Assembly (NCBI GenBank): GCA_017305715.1
Contig: JAFKKG010000028.1
Location: forward strand, 62,001 to 126,000
DNA from: Hyphomicrobiales bacterium
Lineage (GTDB): Bacteria > Pseudomonadota > Alphaproteobacteria > Rhizobiales > Xanthobacteraceae
Reading direction: 5' to 3'
DNA: 64,000 bases
How positions within the stretch are numbered: position 1 is the first letter of the stretch; the number at the start of each line of letters is the position of its first letter. The position numbers and the translations under genes were made by a program. The notes below the pieces were generated by a model, which had not been told where the DNA came from, did not search any database, and saw only the letters and a list, made by a program, of their open reading frames with translations. Positions 26,080-34,768 of the stretch are shown here, in pieces.

Positions 26080-26107
26080 AAATGCCGGCGATCGCTCGCC
26101 GGCATTT
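26080..26107 (-). terminator. Rho-independent terminator of the downstream binding-protein gene
   Basis: AAATGCCGGCGA (26080-26091) pairs perfectly with TCGCCGGCATTT (26096-26107). On the minus strand it is followed by TTGTTGGG, and it lies 23 bases after the stop codon of the binding-protein gene. It is similar in sequence to the terminator at 23860. Confidence 0.85.
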
Positions 26108-26129
26108 CGTTTGGAATGCATCCGCCGGA

Positions 26130-27350
26130 TCAGGTCTTCTTCAGCATCGGACAGACACTCTTGTCGAGCGGGATGAAGGCTTCCTCGGCCGGGATCGTGG
26201 CGATGAGGTTGTAATAGTCCCACGGATATTTCGAATCCTGTGGCTTCTTCACCTCGAACAGATAGGCCGGGTGGATCTTGCGGCCGTCGGCGCGGACGGA
26301 CCCCTTGCCGAACAGGGGATCGTCGGTCGGCATCTCCTTCATCTTGGCGACCACGGCGCGGCCGTCATGCGGATTGCCGCCGAGCGCTTCCAGTGCCTTG
26401 AAGTAATGGATCAGCGAGGAATAGATGCCGGCCTGCACCATCGTCGGCGGCTGCTTCTTGAACCTCTCGTTGAACCGCTTGGTGAAGGCGCGGGTGCCGT
26501 CATTCATGTCCCAGTAGAACGTCTCGGTGAAGTTCAGGCCCTGGGCGACCTTCAGCCCGAGCGAATGAACGTCGGTGATGAACATCAGCATGCCCGCGAG
26601 CTTCTGGCCGCCGGAGACGATACCGAACTCCGCCGCCTGCTTGATCGCGTTGGTGGTGTCGCCGCCGGCATTGGCGAGGCCGATGATCTTCGCCTTCGAG
26701 CTCTGTGCCTGCAGCAGGAACGAGGAGAAGTCGGCATTGTTGAGCGGATGCTTGACGCTGCCGAGCACCTTGCCGCCATTGGCGGTGACGACGGCCGCGG
26801 TATCGCGCTCGAGCGCGTGACCGAAGGCGTAGTCCGCGGTCAGGAAGAACCAGCTGTCGCCGCCGGATTTGACCAGCGCCTTGCCGGTGCCGTTGGCCAG
26901 CATCCAGGTGTCGTAGACCCAGTGAATCGTGTTCGGCGAGCACTGCGCGCCGGTGAGATCGGAGGAGGCGGAGCCGGAATTCAGGTTGACGACGTTTTTC
27001 TCCTTCGCGAGGTTGGCGATCGCAAGACCGACCCCGGAGCTTGCGAGATCAACGAACACGTCGACCTTCTCGACATCGATCCACTGCTTGCCGATGTTGA
27101 CGCCGACGTCCGGCTTGTTCTGGTGGTCGGCGGCGATCACCTCGATCTTCCAGCCCTTGGCCAGCAGTCCGGAATCCTCGACCGCCATCTGGGCGGCGAC
27201 GGTGGAGCCGGGGCCGCCGATGTCGGCATAGAGGCCCGATTGGTCGCCGAGGCTTCCGACCTTGACGACCTTGTCGAGCGTTTGCGCAAACGCGCCGCCC
27301 GCAAATACCAGGCTTGTGGTCATCACCAGGGCTGCAATGGATCGCTTCAT
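26130..27350 (-). CDS. ABC transporter substrate-binding protein (branched-chain amino acid type)
   Basis: Periplasmic binding protein of 406 residues, Peripla_BP_6 family. ATG at 27350 follows GGAGGGG and begins a clear signal peptide (MKRSIAALVMTTSLVFAGGAFAQ). The mature start VVKVGSLGDQSGLYADIGGPGS is the type seen in the widespread group of rhizobial binding proteins for unknown ligands. The C-terminal part has conserved KPQDSKYPWDYYNLIATIP. No permease or ATPase genes adjoin it, so it is an orphan that must use components encoded elsewhere. A strong terminator follows. Confidence 0.9.
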   Translation of the reverse strand: MKRSIAALVMTTSLVFAGGAFAQTLDKVVKVGSLGDQSGLYADIGGPGSTVAAQMAVEDSGLLAKGWKIEVIAADHQNKPDVGVNIGKQWIDVEKVDVFVDLASSGVGLAIANLAKEKNVVNLNSGSASSDLTGAQCSPNTIHWVYDTWMLANGTGKALVKSGGDSWFFLTADYAFGHALERDTAAVVTANGGKVLGSVKHPLNNADFSSFLLQAQSSKAKIIGLANAGGDTTNAIKQAAEFGIVSGGQKLAGMLMFITDVHSLGLKVAQGLNFTETFYWDMNDGTRAFTKRFNERFKKQPPTMVQAGIYSSLIHYFKALEALGGNPHDGRAVVAKMKEMPTDDPLFGKGSVRADGRKIHPAYLFEVKKPQDSKYPWDYYNLIATIPAEEAFIPLDKSVCPMLKKT

Positions 27351-27537
27351 GTCCCCTCCAAGGGCGTTATGAATATTTGGCTGAAAACGCCGGCGCATTA
27401 TGCCCGGCATTCGAACCGTCGCCTAGCGGCGCCGGCAACGCGGGACGGATTGGAATATTCCATGGCGCGGTGAATTCCGGGGCGCGCATCCCGCGGGCCA
27501 TTCAAACGGGCGATTTCACCATGGCGAGTCGCGTCGA

Positions 27538-27969
27538 TCAGCGCCAGTAGTAGCGAATGCCGACATAGACGACGACAAGGCAGGCGAAGATCAGCGCGAC
27601 GGGGAGCCGTGGTTTTGCCTGCGGTCCGGAAGCGGCGAATTTCGGCTTGGGAGCCGGCCGGCGAAAAGCGGTGACATTGCCGGTATCGGCCGCAGCGTCG
27701 CTGGAGCGCGCCGGAATTTCCGGTGCGGTTCCGGCGCCGCCCATCTCCGAATAATAGCTTCTGTACATGAGCTGGATGGTCGCCTCGGAAGCGTCCGCGT
27801 CCGTCATCTTCTCAAGCAGCTGCTTGTAGCTGACCAGAAAACCTTGCGCCTCGGCGGGCAGGGCGGAAGCACCGTTGAGCTTGGCAAGCATCTTCCAGGT
27901 GGCAAAATCTGCCCTGGCGCGGGTGTCGGCGCGTCGTGCGATCAACATGTCGGCAGCTTTGATCACCAT
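27538..27969 (-). CDS. Hypothetical protein with C-terminal membrane anchor
   Basis: Protein of 143 residues with no recognised family. The N-terminal 80 residues are helical and charged (RRADTRARADFATWKMLAKLNG...YKQLLEKMTDADASEATIQLMYRSYY). A Pro/Ala-rich linker follows, and residues 123-141 (LPVALIFACLVVVYVGIRYYW) form one membrane span at the very end, suggesting a tail-anchored or C-terminally anchored protein facing the cytoplasm. GGGAG lies 14 bases before the ATG. It is 60 bases downstream of the site-2 protease gene on the same strand and may be co-transcribed. Confidence 0.65.
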   Translation of the reverse strand: MVIKAADMLIARRADTRARADFATWKMLAKLNGASALPAEAQGFLVSYKQLLEKMTDADASEATIQLMYRSYYSEMGGAGTAPEIPARSSDAAADTGNVTAFRRPAPKPKFAASGPQAKPRLPVALIFACLVVVYVGIRYYWR

Positions 27970-28029
27970 TGCTTCAGGCCAACTCCCTTCGACAAAGCCA
28001 ATTTCCTCTGACCGGTCGCTATCTAAGGT

Positions 28030-28716
28030 TTAGGCGTTGCCCGTCACAAAGAGAAGCGCGCGGATCACATAGCCGGTCAGTGTCCGCAGTATTACCGAAA
28101 TAACATCAAGATTTAGACCGAGCTGGGTGCCGATGATGGGCAGCAGGATCAAGAGGCCGATCAGGACCAGCATGCCATAGGGTTCCAGCCGCGCCAGCGG
28201 GTAAGCCAGCACCCGCGGCAGCAGCCCCACCGCGACCCGCCCGCCGTCCAGCGGCGGGATCGGCAGCATGTTGAAGATCGCCAGCACGATATTGATCAGG
28301 AATGCATTTTTGAGGTTGTCCAGGGTCCATTGCGCCGCGTTGGCGGGCACAAAGGGCAGCGAGTGGAACGCGAGCGCCGCCAGTACCGCCAGGACGATGT
28401 TGATCGCCGGGCCCGCCAGCGCCACCCAGACCATGTCGAGCCGGGGATGATTGAGGTTGCGGAAGTTGACCGGGACCGGCTTGGCGTAGCCGAACAGGAA
28501 CGGCGAATGCGACAGCAGCAGGAGGCCGGGAAGAATAATGGTGCCGAAGGGGTCGATATGCTTCAGGGGGTTGAAGCTGACCCGGCCGAGCTGCCAGGCG
28601 GTGTTGTCGCCGAGCCGGTACGCGACAAAGGCGTGCGCCGCTTCATGGAAGGTGATGGCGATCACGACCGGCAACACCCAGACCGATACGTCGTACAATG
28701 AGATGTTTGGAAACAA
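28030..28716 (-). CDS. Site-2 protease family membrane protein (peptidase M50)
   Basis: Protein of 228 residues with about five membrane segments. Zinc ligands H24-E-x-x-H28 lie in the first segment (VIAITFHEAAHAFVAYRLGDNTA), and the second metal motif NMLPIPPLDGGRVA is near residue 153. The short length and DNTA/GRVSFNPLKHIDPFGT context match the stand-alone S2P-like group without PDZ or CBS domains. These are intramembrane metalloproteases of unknown substrate in bacteria. Confidence 0.9.
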   Translation of the reverse strand: MFPNISLYDVSVWVLPVVIAITFHEAAHAFVAYRLGDNTAWQLGRVSFNPLKHIDPFGTIILPGLLLLSHSPFLFGYAKPVPVNFRNLNHPRLDMVWVALAGPAINIVLAVLAALAFHSLPFVPANAAQWTLDNLKNAFLINIVLAIFNMLPIPPLDGGRVAVGLLPRVLAYPLARLEPYGMLVLIGLLILLPIIGTQLGLNLDVISVILRTLTGYVIRALLFVTGNA

Positions 28717-28734
28717 GGGATGATCCCGCTGGGT

Positions 28735-29640
28735 TCAAGCGATGCGTACGACGGTATCAGGTGCACGCCTCGCCGGCTTCTCATCGCGACGGTTCGAGAT
28801 GCCCGTCCGCAGATGATCGGCCAGAAGTGCGCCTGCCGGTGATAGGTTGTTGGAGCGATGCAGGCAAATGTCGGCGGCGGGCAGGCCCGGCAGTCCGTCC
28901 TGATCCGACAGCCGGCGCAATCTCGGCGGAAAGGTACCGGCTTTCACGACGGTCACCGCCAGGCCCTGCGCCGCGACCGCTTCCACGGCGGCAAGGCTGT
29001 GGCTGACGAAGGCCAGCCGCCACGGACGCCTGGCCGCATCGAGCGCCTCGATCGCCCATTTCCGGAACAGGCACCCTTGCGGATAAAGCGCCACCGGCAG
29101 CGGCGTTTGGTGTTCGACCGCGTGCGAGGCGCTGCCCGCCCACACGGCTTGTTCGCGGCGCAGGAATTCGCCGTCGCCGCGGCCTTCCGGATGCATCGCG
29201 ATGACGAGGTCATAGGCTTCGCCGAGCCGTGCCGGCATCGAGGCGGTGAGCCCGGTTTCCATCTCGACATGGATGCGCGGATAGCCGGCGAGGAAACTCG
29301 CCAGCAAGGCCGGAACGATGCAGGTGCCGTAATCGTCCATCACGCCGAGCCGCACCACGCCCTCGACCTTGCGCTCGGCGAGTCTGCCGACGGCTTCCTC
29401 GTTCAGCACGAGAATCTGCCGCGCATATCCCAGCAGGCCTTCGCCCGCCGCGCTCAAATCGACATTCGCTTTGGTCCGGCGGAACAGCTCGGCGCCAACG
29501 CGTTCCTCCAGGCGCTTGATCTGCATGCTCACGGCCGATTGGGTCCGGTTCAGCATGGCGGCGGCACGGGTGAAGGAGCGGTGATCCGCCACTGCGACGA
29601 ACGCCCGTAGCAGATCCGGATCAAGGCTGGGTGTATTCAT
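28735..29640 (-). CDS. LysR-family transcriptional regulator
   Basis: Protein of 301 residues. The N-terminal helix-turn-helix is LDPDLLRAFVAVADHRSFTRAAAMLNRTQSAVSMQIKRLEERVGAELFRR. The effector-binding domain starts near residue 90 (GVVRLGVMDDYGTCIVPALLASF). ATG at 29640 is used; a GTG immediately before it is also possible. It diverges from an EamA-type transporter gene across 89 bases, so the usual LysR logic makes that transporter its target. Confidence 0.9.
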   Translation of the reverse strand: MNTPSLDPDLLRAFVAVADHRSFTRAAAMLNRTQSAVSMQIKRLEERVGAELFRRTKANVDLSAAGEGLLGYARQILVLNEEAVGRLAERKVEGVVRLGVMDDYGTCIVPALLASFLAGYPRIHVEMETGLTASMPARLGEAYDLVIAMHPEGRGDGEFLRREQAVWAGSASHAVEHQTPLPVALYPQGCLFRKWAIEALDAARRPWRLAFVSHSLAAVEAVAAQGLAVTVVKAGTFPPRLRRLSDQDGLPGLPAADICLHRSNNLSPAGALLADHLRTGISNRRDEKPARRAPDTVVRIA

Positions 29641-29660
29641 CACAATACGTTATTTCTAAC

Positions 29661-29684
29661 ATCAATTAAATTCCATTTGTTGAT
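29661..29684. promoter_or_regulatory. Candidate LysR-type binding site
   Basis: ATCAA (29661-29665) and TTGAT (29680-29684) form an inverted repeat with a 14-base AT-rich centre in the 89-base interval between the divergent LysR and EamA genes. The dyad position and AT-rich spacing suit a LysR tetramer site. Inference only. Confidence 0.45.
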
Positions 29685-29729
29685 TAGTAGCCCTCCCTTA
29701 TCGTACCGCGCAAGCCGGAAAAGGAGAGG

Positions 29730-30638
29730 ATGTGTCGCATGGGAGAAGTTTGGGGTGTCCTGGCGGCGGTCTTGTCCAGCGCGCTTGGCGGGACTTCGAT
29801 CGGCGCCACCCGCTATCTCGTGGGTGCGATTGACCCGCTCGCCATCGGCTCGTTCCGGTTCGGCATCGGTTTTGCGCTGTTGTTGCCTGTCGCGCTGCTG
29901 CAGGGAGGGCGCTGGCCCGCGCACCGGGACTGGCTGGCCGTGGCCGGCCTGGGCGTGCTGTTCTTTGCCGTGTTCCCGCTGCTGTTCAACGCCTCGCTCA
30001 TCTTCACCACGGCAGCGCGGGGAGCGCTTGCGCTGTCGACCCTTCCATTGCTGACCATGCTCGTCGGTGCGGCGCTCGGCAGCGAAGCATTGACGTTGCG
30101 CAAATCGCTCGGGGTTATCGTCGCGATGTTCGGCGTCGCACTCGCGCTGCTGTCGGGCCTGAGCGCTGCGCCTTCAGGCGCGTGGCGCGGCGATCTTCTG
30201 ATGGTCGTCGCCGCCTTGTGCATGGCGCTCTACAGCATCTGGTCGAGGTCATTCATCGCGCGCTCGGGGCCCATTCGCTTCACCACGATGGCGATGGGTG
30301 TCGGCGCGGCGTGCCTGATCCTGATTTCATGCGCGCGCGGCAGTTTCGCGCCGGTGGCCGATTTCGCGATCCCGCAATGGCTCGCGGCGACCTATCTCGG
30401 CGCCTTCGGCAGCGCGCTCACCTTCTATCTCTGGGCGTTCGCGCTGGCCCGCACGACGCCGACCCGTGTGGCCATTTCCGTGACGGTCAATCCGGGGGCG
30501 GCGTCGGTGGTCGGCGCTGTGTTGTTGCGCGAACCACTGAGCTGGAATCTGGCCGGCGGCATCGTCACCGTCTTCGCCGGCATCTGGATCGCGACGATTT
30601 CAGGCCGGCAGCCGAGGCCGGCAACGCAGGCGACCTGA
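29730..30638 (+). CDS. EamA/DMT-family transporter
   Basis: Inner-membrane protein of 302 residues with ten predicted membrane segments in two EamA repeats. The first runs from WGVLAAVLSSALGGTSIGATRYLVGAIDPL to about 135. The second begins GDLLMVVAALCMALYSIWSRSFI, with AFGSALTFYLWAFALARTTPTRVAISVTVNPGAASVVGAVLLREPL near its end. The family exports metabolites or drugs; the substrate is not predictable. A strong AGGAG precedes the ATG closely; ATG at 29739 is an alternative. Regulated probably by the divergent LysR. Confidence 0.88.
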   Translation: MCRMGEVWGVLAAVLSSALGGTSIGATRYLVGAIDPLAIGSFRFGIGFALLLPVALLQGGRWPAHRDWLAVAGLGVLFFAVFPLLFNASLIFTTAARGALALSTLPLLTMLVGAALGSEALTLRKSLGVIVAMFGVALALLSGLSAAPSGAWRGDLLMVVAALCMALYSIWSRSFIARSGPIRFTTMAMGVGAACLILISCARGSFAPVADFAIPQWLAATYLGAFGSALTFYLWAFALARTTPTRVAISVTVNPGAASVVGAVLLREPLSWNLAGGIVTVFAGIWIATISGRQPRPATQAT

Positions 30639-30726
30639 TGCCCTTTCATGCGATTGTCATATGTCCGTCATGTAAATGTAGTCCCAATGTCACGTCCTGC
30701 GGTGGGTCGGGACAGGGGGGTCCTTT

Positions 30727-31095
30727 GTGGCAGACGCAAACTTTAGCCTTCTGACGGGCAACAATATCGAAACACGCTTGGTCCGAGCCGGTGGCGTCAT
30801 TTTTCGAGAAGGCGAGGCCGCCGACGAGCTCTTTGTGATCAAAAGCGGCTACGTGCGCATTCAGGTTGGTAACAAGACCATGGCGGATCTGGCGGCTGAC
30901 ACGATCTTTGGCGAAATGGCTTTGATCGACAACGAGCCAAGAAGTGCGTCCGCCACGGCTCTCACGGACGTCGAACTCGTCCCGGTTTCAGAAAAGCAGT
31001 TTCTCTTTCTCGTGGGCCAGACGCCGCATTTTGCCCTGAAAGTCATGAGGACGCTGGCCCAACGGCTTAGAACGATGAACAAGGTCGTCGACTAG
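30727..31095 (+). CDS. Stand-alone cyclic nucleotide-binding domain protein
   Basis: Protein of 122 residues that is almost entirely one cNMP-binding domain. GTG start follows AGGGGGG. VIFREGEAADELFVIKSGYVRIQV is the first beta-roll, and the phosphate-binding cassette FGEMALIDNEPRSASATA (about 60-77) keeps the Glu and Arg that hold the ribose and phosphate, so cAMP or cGMP binding is expected. No helix-turn-helix or enzyme domain is attached. Its partner is unknown. Confidence 0.85.
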   Translation: MADANFSLLTGNNIETRLVRAGGVIFREGEAADELFVIKSGYVRIQVGNKTMADLAADTIFGEMALIDNEPRSASATALTDVELVPVSEKQFLFLVGQTPHFALKVMRTLAQRLRTMNKVVD

Positions 31096-31097
31096 CG

Positions 31098-31117
31098 AGG
31101 CGAACGTAAATTCGCCT
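31098..31117. terminator. Hairpin between convergent genes
   Basis: AGGCGAA (31098-31104) pairs with TTCGCCT (31111-31117), right after the stop of the cNMP gene and 21 bases from the stop of the convergent SDR gene. It may terminate both. There is no run of T. Confidence 0.4.
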
Positions 31118-31137
31118 GCGAGTCCTGGATGTGCGCG

Positions 31138-31884
31138 TTAGTACGTCGCCCGGCCGCCGGAGATATCGAACACCGCGCCGGTCGAGAAGGCGCAATCTTC
31201 CGACGCCAGCCAGGCCACCATCGACGCAAGCTCCTGAACCAGCAGAAAACGCGCTTTCGGAATCTTCGACAGCATGAAGTCGATGTGCTGTTGCGTCATC
31301 TGGTCGAAGATGGCGGTCTTGGCGGCCGCCGGCGTCACGGCATTGACGAGAATGTCGTGTTGCGCCAGTTCCTTGCCGAGCGATTTTGTCAGCGCGATCA
31401 CGCCGGCCTTGGACGCCGAATAATGCGATGCGTTCGGATTGCCTTCCTTGCCGGCGATCGAGGCGATGTTGACGATGCGGCCATATTTGTTGGCGAGCAT
31501 GACAGGCACCACGGCCTTGCAGCAGATGAACGGACCGTCGAGATTGATGCGCATCACCTTGCGCCAATCGTCGAGGTCCATCTCCCAGACCGTCTTGTTG
31601 GCGCCGGTGATGCCGGCATTGTTGACGAGGATATCGATCTTGCCGAATGCCGCCAGCGTTGCGTCGCGGGCCTGCTCGACGGCGGCAAGGTCTGATACGT
31701 CGACCTTGAACGCCCTGACATTATCGCCGATTTCCCTGGCGGTCTTTTCTGCAAATGGCAGGTCATTGTCCCAGATCGCGGCCTTGGCGCCGGATGCGAC
31801 AAAGCGTTCGGCAATCGCGCGGCCAAAGCCCTGCGCGCCGCCCGTGACGACGGCGCAGCGGCCGTTCAGATCGATCTTGTTCAT
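31138..31884 (-). CDS. SDR-family dehydrogenase
   Basis: NAD(P)-dependent short-chain dehydrogenase of 248 residues. The cofactor motif T-G-G-A-x-G-F-G-R is at about 14-22, NNAG-type segment LVNNAGITGANK at about 88-99, and the catalytic Tyr and Lys in SHYSASKAGV at about 154-163. It is the last gene of a leftward set with another SDR and an IlvD/Edd dehydratase, under a LacI regulator, so it probably oxidises a sugar or a keto-sugar-acid intermediate. Confidence 0.88.
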   Translation of the reverse strand: MNKIDLNGRCAVVTGGAQGFGRAIAERFVASGAKAAIWDNDLPFAEKTAREIGDNVRAFKVDVSDLAAVEQARDATLAAFGKIDILVNNAGITGANKTVWEMDLDDWRKVMRINLDGPFICCKAVVPVMLANKYGRIVNIASIAGKEGNPNASHYSASKAGVIALTKSLGKELAQHDILVNAVTPAAAKTAIFDQMTQQHIDFMLSKIPKARFLLVQELASMVAWLASEDCAFSTGAVFDISGGRATY

Positions 31885-31910
31885 GCCGGAAATCCCTGAT
31901 CGCGTGGAGG

Positions 31911-32642
31911 TTACAGCATGTAGCCGCCATCGACGACGAGGTCGACGCCGGTGGTGAATGCGCTTTCGTCGCTGCCGAGATAGACCGCCATGGCCGCGAT
32001 TTCGTCTGCGGTGCCGAGCCGGCCCATCTTCTGGCGGGCCACGAATTTCTCGCGTCCATCCGGGCCGGCGGCGGCCGCGCGGTCAAGCATTGACGGCGTC
32101 TCGACGGTGCCGGGACAGATGCTGTTGCAGCGGATACCCTGGGTGATGAAGTCGAGCGCGACCGCGCGCGTGAGCAGCGAAACCGCGGCCTTGGACGCAC
32201 TGTAGACGTAACGGTTGGCCGGTGGCCGCAGCGCCGCGCAGGACGAGATGTTGACGATGCTGCCGCCGCCGCCCGCCAGCATGGACGGCAGAAACGCCTT
32301 GATGGTCCGGTGCATCGATTTGACGTTGAGATCGAACGAGAAGTCCCAATCTTCCTCCGAACACTCCATGATGGTGCCGTGGTGCACGAAGCCGGCCGCA
32401 TTGAGCAGGATGTCGATCTTGCCAATGCGCTTGGCGAAGGCGTTGACATCGGCGGTGTTGCGCACGTCGAGCCGCGCCGTTTCGGCGATGCCTTCCTTGC
32501 CCAGGGTGGCGATGCCGCTTTCATTGATGTCGGTGGCGATCACGGTAGCGCCCTCACGCGCGAACGCGATCGCGCAAGCTCGCCCGATGCCCGCCGCCGC
32601 GGCGGTGACAACAGCGCGCTTTCCCTTCAGTCGATCAGACAT
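31911..32642 (-). CDS. SDR-family dehydrogenase, probably for a sugar
   Basis: Short-chain dehydrogenase of 243 residues. ATG at 32642 follows AAGGAAAG and gives the normal N-terminus MSDRLKGKRAVVTAAAAGIGRA with the cofactor loop. The longer in-frame start at 32702 runs into the dispersed repeat. LLNAAGFVHHGTIMEC replaces the usual NNAG, and the catalytic YSASK is at about 144-148. It lies 26 bases upstream of the other SDR on the same strand. In sugar-acid pathways such an SDR makes the first oxidation to a lactone or oxidises a downstream deoxy-keto acid. The substrate is inferred only from context. Confidence 0.87.
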   Translation of the reverse strand: MSDRLKGKRAVVTAAAAGIGRACAIAFAREGATVIATDINESGIATLGKEGIAETARLDVRNTADVNAFAKRIGKIDILLNAAGFVHHGTIMECSEEDWDFSFDLNVKSMHRTIKAFLPSMLAGGGGSIVNISSCAALRPPANRYVYSASKAAVSLLTRAVALDFITQGIRCNSICPGTVETPSMLDRAAAAGPDGREKFVARQKMGRLGTADEIAAMAVYLGSDESAFTTGVDLVVDGGYML

Positions 32643-32666
32643 GTCTGCTTTCCTTCTTGTTCCTTG

Positions 32667-32747
32667 CGTCGTTGCGAGGAGCGAAGCGCCGAAGCAATCC
32701 ATGCTTCCGCTGGGACGATGGATTGCTTCGCTGCGCTCGCAATGACG
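32667..32747. repeat. Dispersed palindromic repeat (REP-like), copy 2
   Basis: An imperfect inverted repeat related to 11866-11952: CGTTGCGAGGAGCGAAGCG...GAAGCAATCCATG on the left, and CGATGGATTGCTTCGCTGCG followed by CTCGCAATGACG on the right. It sits inside the leftward catabolic operon, between the dehydratase stop and the SDR start. Confidence 0.82.
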
Positions 32748-32756
32748 GTGTTGCTG

Positions 32757-34574
32757 CTAGTGATTATCCCGCGCGACGCCGACCGTGCCCGCGATGTCCT
32801 GATAGCGCGTCGCGAACTCCATACAGGCCCCGGTGGCCTGCTGGCCGACGGTCGAGCGATAGAGTTCCTGCCACGGCGTCTGGTTGGCCGGATATTTGAA
32901 CCCGCCATTGGCCTTGAGATCGGCGTGGCGTTTTTTCAGTTCGGCATCTGAAATCAGAATATTGGCAGAGCCCTTGTTGAGATCGATGCGAACCTTGTCG
33001 CCGGTCTTGAGCACCGCAAGCCCGCCATTGGCGGCGGCTTCCGGCGTGGCGTTGAGGATCGACGGCGAGCCTGACGTTCCGGACTGCCGGCCATCGCCGA
33101 TGCAGGGCAGGGACAGGATGCCGCGCTTGATCAGCGCCGCCGGCGGCTGCATGTTCACCACCTCTGCGCCGCCGGGATAGCCGATCGGCCCGGTGCCGCG
33201 CACGAACAGCACGCAGTGCTCGTCGATATTGAGCGCGGGGTCGTCGATCCGGTCGTGATAATCCTCCGGCCCCTCGAATACGATGGCGCGTCCTTCGAAC
33301 GCGTTCAGATCCTTTGGGTTGCTGAGGTAGCGGTCGCGGAATTCCTTTGAGATCACGCTGGTCTTCATGATCGCGGAATCAAACAGGTTGCCCCGCAACA
33401 CCAGGAAGCCGGCATCCTTCACCAGCGGCTTGTCGTAGCTCCAGATGACATCGCCATCGGGCTTTGCCGCCTCGCGGCAATTCTCGCCCATGGTGCGGCC
33501 GTTGGCGGTTCTGGCGTCTTCATGGATGCGCTTGTGTGCCATCAATTCGCGGACCACGGCGGGCAGGCCGCCGGCGCGGTGGTATTCTTCGCCGAGATAG
33601 AAGCCGGCCGGCTGCATGTTCACCATCAACGGCACGTCGTGGCCATGCTTCTGCCAGTCGTCGATCGACAGTTCGACGCCGATATGGCGCGCCAGCGCGT
33701 TGATATGGATCGGTGCGTTGGTCGAGCCGCCGATCGCCGAATTGACGACGATGCAGTTCTCGAACGCCTTGCGGGTCAGGATGTCCGAAGGTTTTAAATC
33801 CTCCCAGACCATCTCGACGATGCGCTTGCCGGTCTCATAGGCGATCTGGCCGCGCTCGCGATAGGGCGCCGGGATCGCGGCACAACCCGGCAACGACATG
33901 CCGAGCGCCTCGGCCAGCGAATTCATGGTCGAGGCGGTGCCCATCGTGTTGCAATGGCCGACCGACGGGGCGGAGGAGGCCACGATGTTCATAAACTGCT
34001 CGTAGTCGATATCGCCGGCAGCCAGCTCTTCGCGCGCCTTCCAGACCACCGTGCCCGAGCCCGTGCGCTTGCCCTGGTGCCAGCCGTTCAGCATCGGGCC
34101 GCCCGACAGCACGATCGCGGGCAGATTGACGGTCGCCGCCGCCATCATGCAGGCTGGCGTCGTCTTGTCGCAGCCGGTCGTCAGCACCACGCCATCGAGG
34201 GGATATCCGAACAGGATTTCGACCAGGCCGAGATAGGCGAGGTTGCGGTCGAGTGCCGCAGTCGGGCGCTTGCCGGTCTCCTGGATCGGATGCACCGGAA
34301 ATTCCATCGCAATCCCGCCGGCCATGCGGATTCCCTCGCGCACCCGGTGGGCCAGTTCGAGATGGTGGCGGTTGCACGGCGACAGATCATTGCCGGTTTG
34401 CGCGATGCCGATGATCGGCTTGCCGGATTGAAGCTCTTCGCGGGTCAGACCGTAATTGAGGTAGCGCTCGAGATAGAGCGCGGTCATCCCGGGATTGTGC
34501 GGATTGTTAAACCACTCGAGGGACCGGAGTTTCCGTCCCTTTCCATTGCCGGCAGCCTTGTCGTTTTTTTTCAT
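32757..34574 (-). CDS. IlvD/Edd-family sugar-acid dehydratase
   Basis: Iron-sulfur dehydratase of 605 residues. ATG at 34574 follows GGGAGGAAGC. The three cluster ligands appear in [21 protein letters not shown] and [12 protein letters not shown], and the substrate-binding end contains [16 protein letters not shown]. This is the IlvD/Edd branch that includes arabonate, xylonate and fuconate-type sugar-acid dehydratases rather than dihydroxyacid dehydratase of valine synthesis; the position among sugar-catabolic genes supports that. It would turn an aldonate into a 2-keto-3-deoxy acid, which fits the KDG kinase and KDPG aldolase encoded in the other arm. The exact sugar is unknown. Confidence 0.88.
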   Translation of the reverse strand: MKKNDKAAGNGKGRKLRSLEWFNNPHNPGMTALYLERYLNYGLTREELQSGKPIIGIAQTGNDLSPCNRHHLELAHRVREGIRMAGGIAMEFPVHPIQETGKRPTAALDRNLAYLGLVEILFGYPLDGVVLTTGCDKTTPACMMAAATVNLPAIVLSGGPMLNGWHQGKRTGSGTVVWKAREELAAGDIDYEQFMNIVASSAPSVGHCNTMGTASTMNSLAEALGMSLPGCAAIPAPYRERGQIAYETGKRIVEMVWEDLKPSDILTRKAFENCIVVNSAIGGSTNAPIHINALARHIGVELSIDDWQKHGHDVPLMVNMQPAGFYLGEEYHRAGGLPAVVRELMAHKRIHEDARTANGRTMGENCREAAKPDGDVIWSYDKPLVKDAGFLVLRGNLFDSAIMKTSVISKEFRDRYLSNPKDLNAFEGRAIVFEGPEDYHDRIDDPALNIDEHCVLFVRGTGPIGYPGGAEVVNMQPPAALIKRGILSLPCIGDGRQSGTSGSPSILNATPEAAANGGLAVLKTGDKVRIDLNKGSANILISDAELKKRHADLKANGGFKYPANQTPWQELYRSTVGQQATGACMEFATRYQDIAGTVGVARDNH

Positions 34575-34713
34575 TGCTTCCTCCCGCACTGCAAACGTTT
34601 CCGCGGCTCGATTCACGGCAGCGCATCTACCATGCGCGACATTCTGTCCGCTGCAAACCTGGCCGCGTATTCCAGTTTCTGACTCTCTGTGCTCGATCCT
34701 AGTTCGCCCTAAA

Positions 34714-34727
34714 AGACAGCGCTATCA
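34714..34727. promoter_or_regulatory. LacI-type operator before the dehydratase operon
   Basis: AGACAGCGCTATCA, centred on the palindrome AGCGCT, lies 140 bases upstream of the dehydratase start and just after the lacI-type gene. It differs at two positions from TGACAGCGCTACCA at 35843-35856 before the transporter operon. The shared GACAGCGCTA-Y-CA core and the location make a common repressor, the LacI protein between them, likely. Confidence 0.75.
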
Positions 34728-34768
34728 TTTTCTCTGTGGCGCGACGTGAAGGCTGCAATGCGCGGCTT

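Noticed and set aside
25962-27473. Open frame of 503 codons opposite the orphan binding protein
   Set aside because: Antisense to a gene with signal peptide, strong ribosome binding site and terminator.
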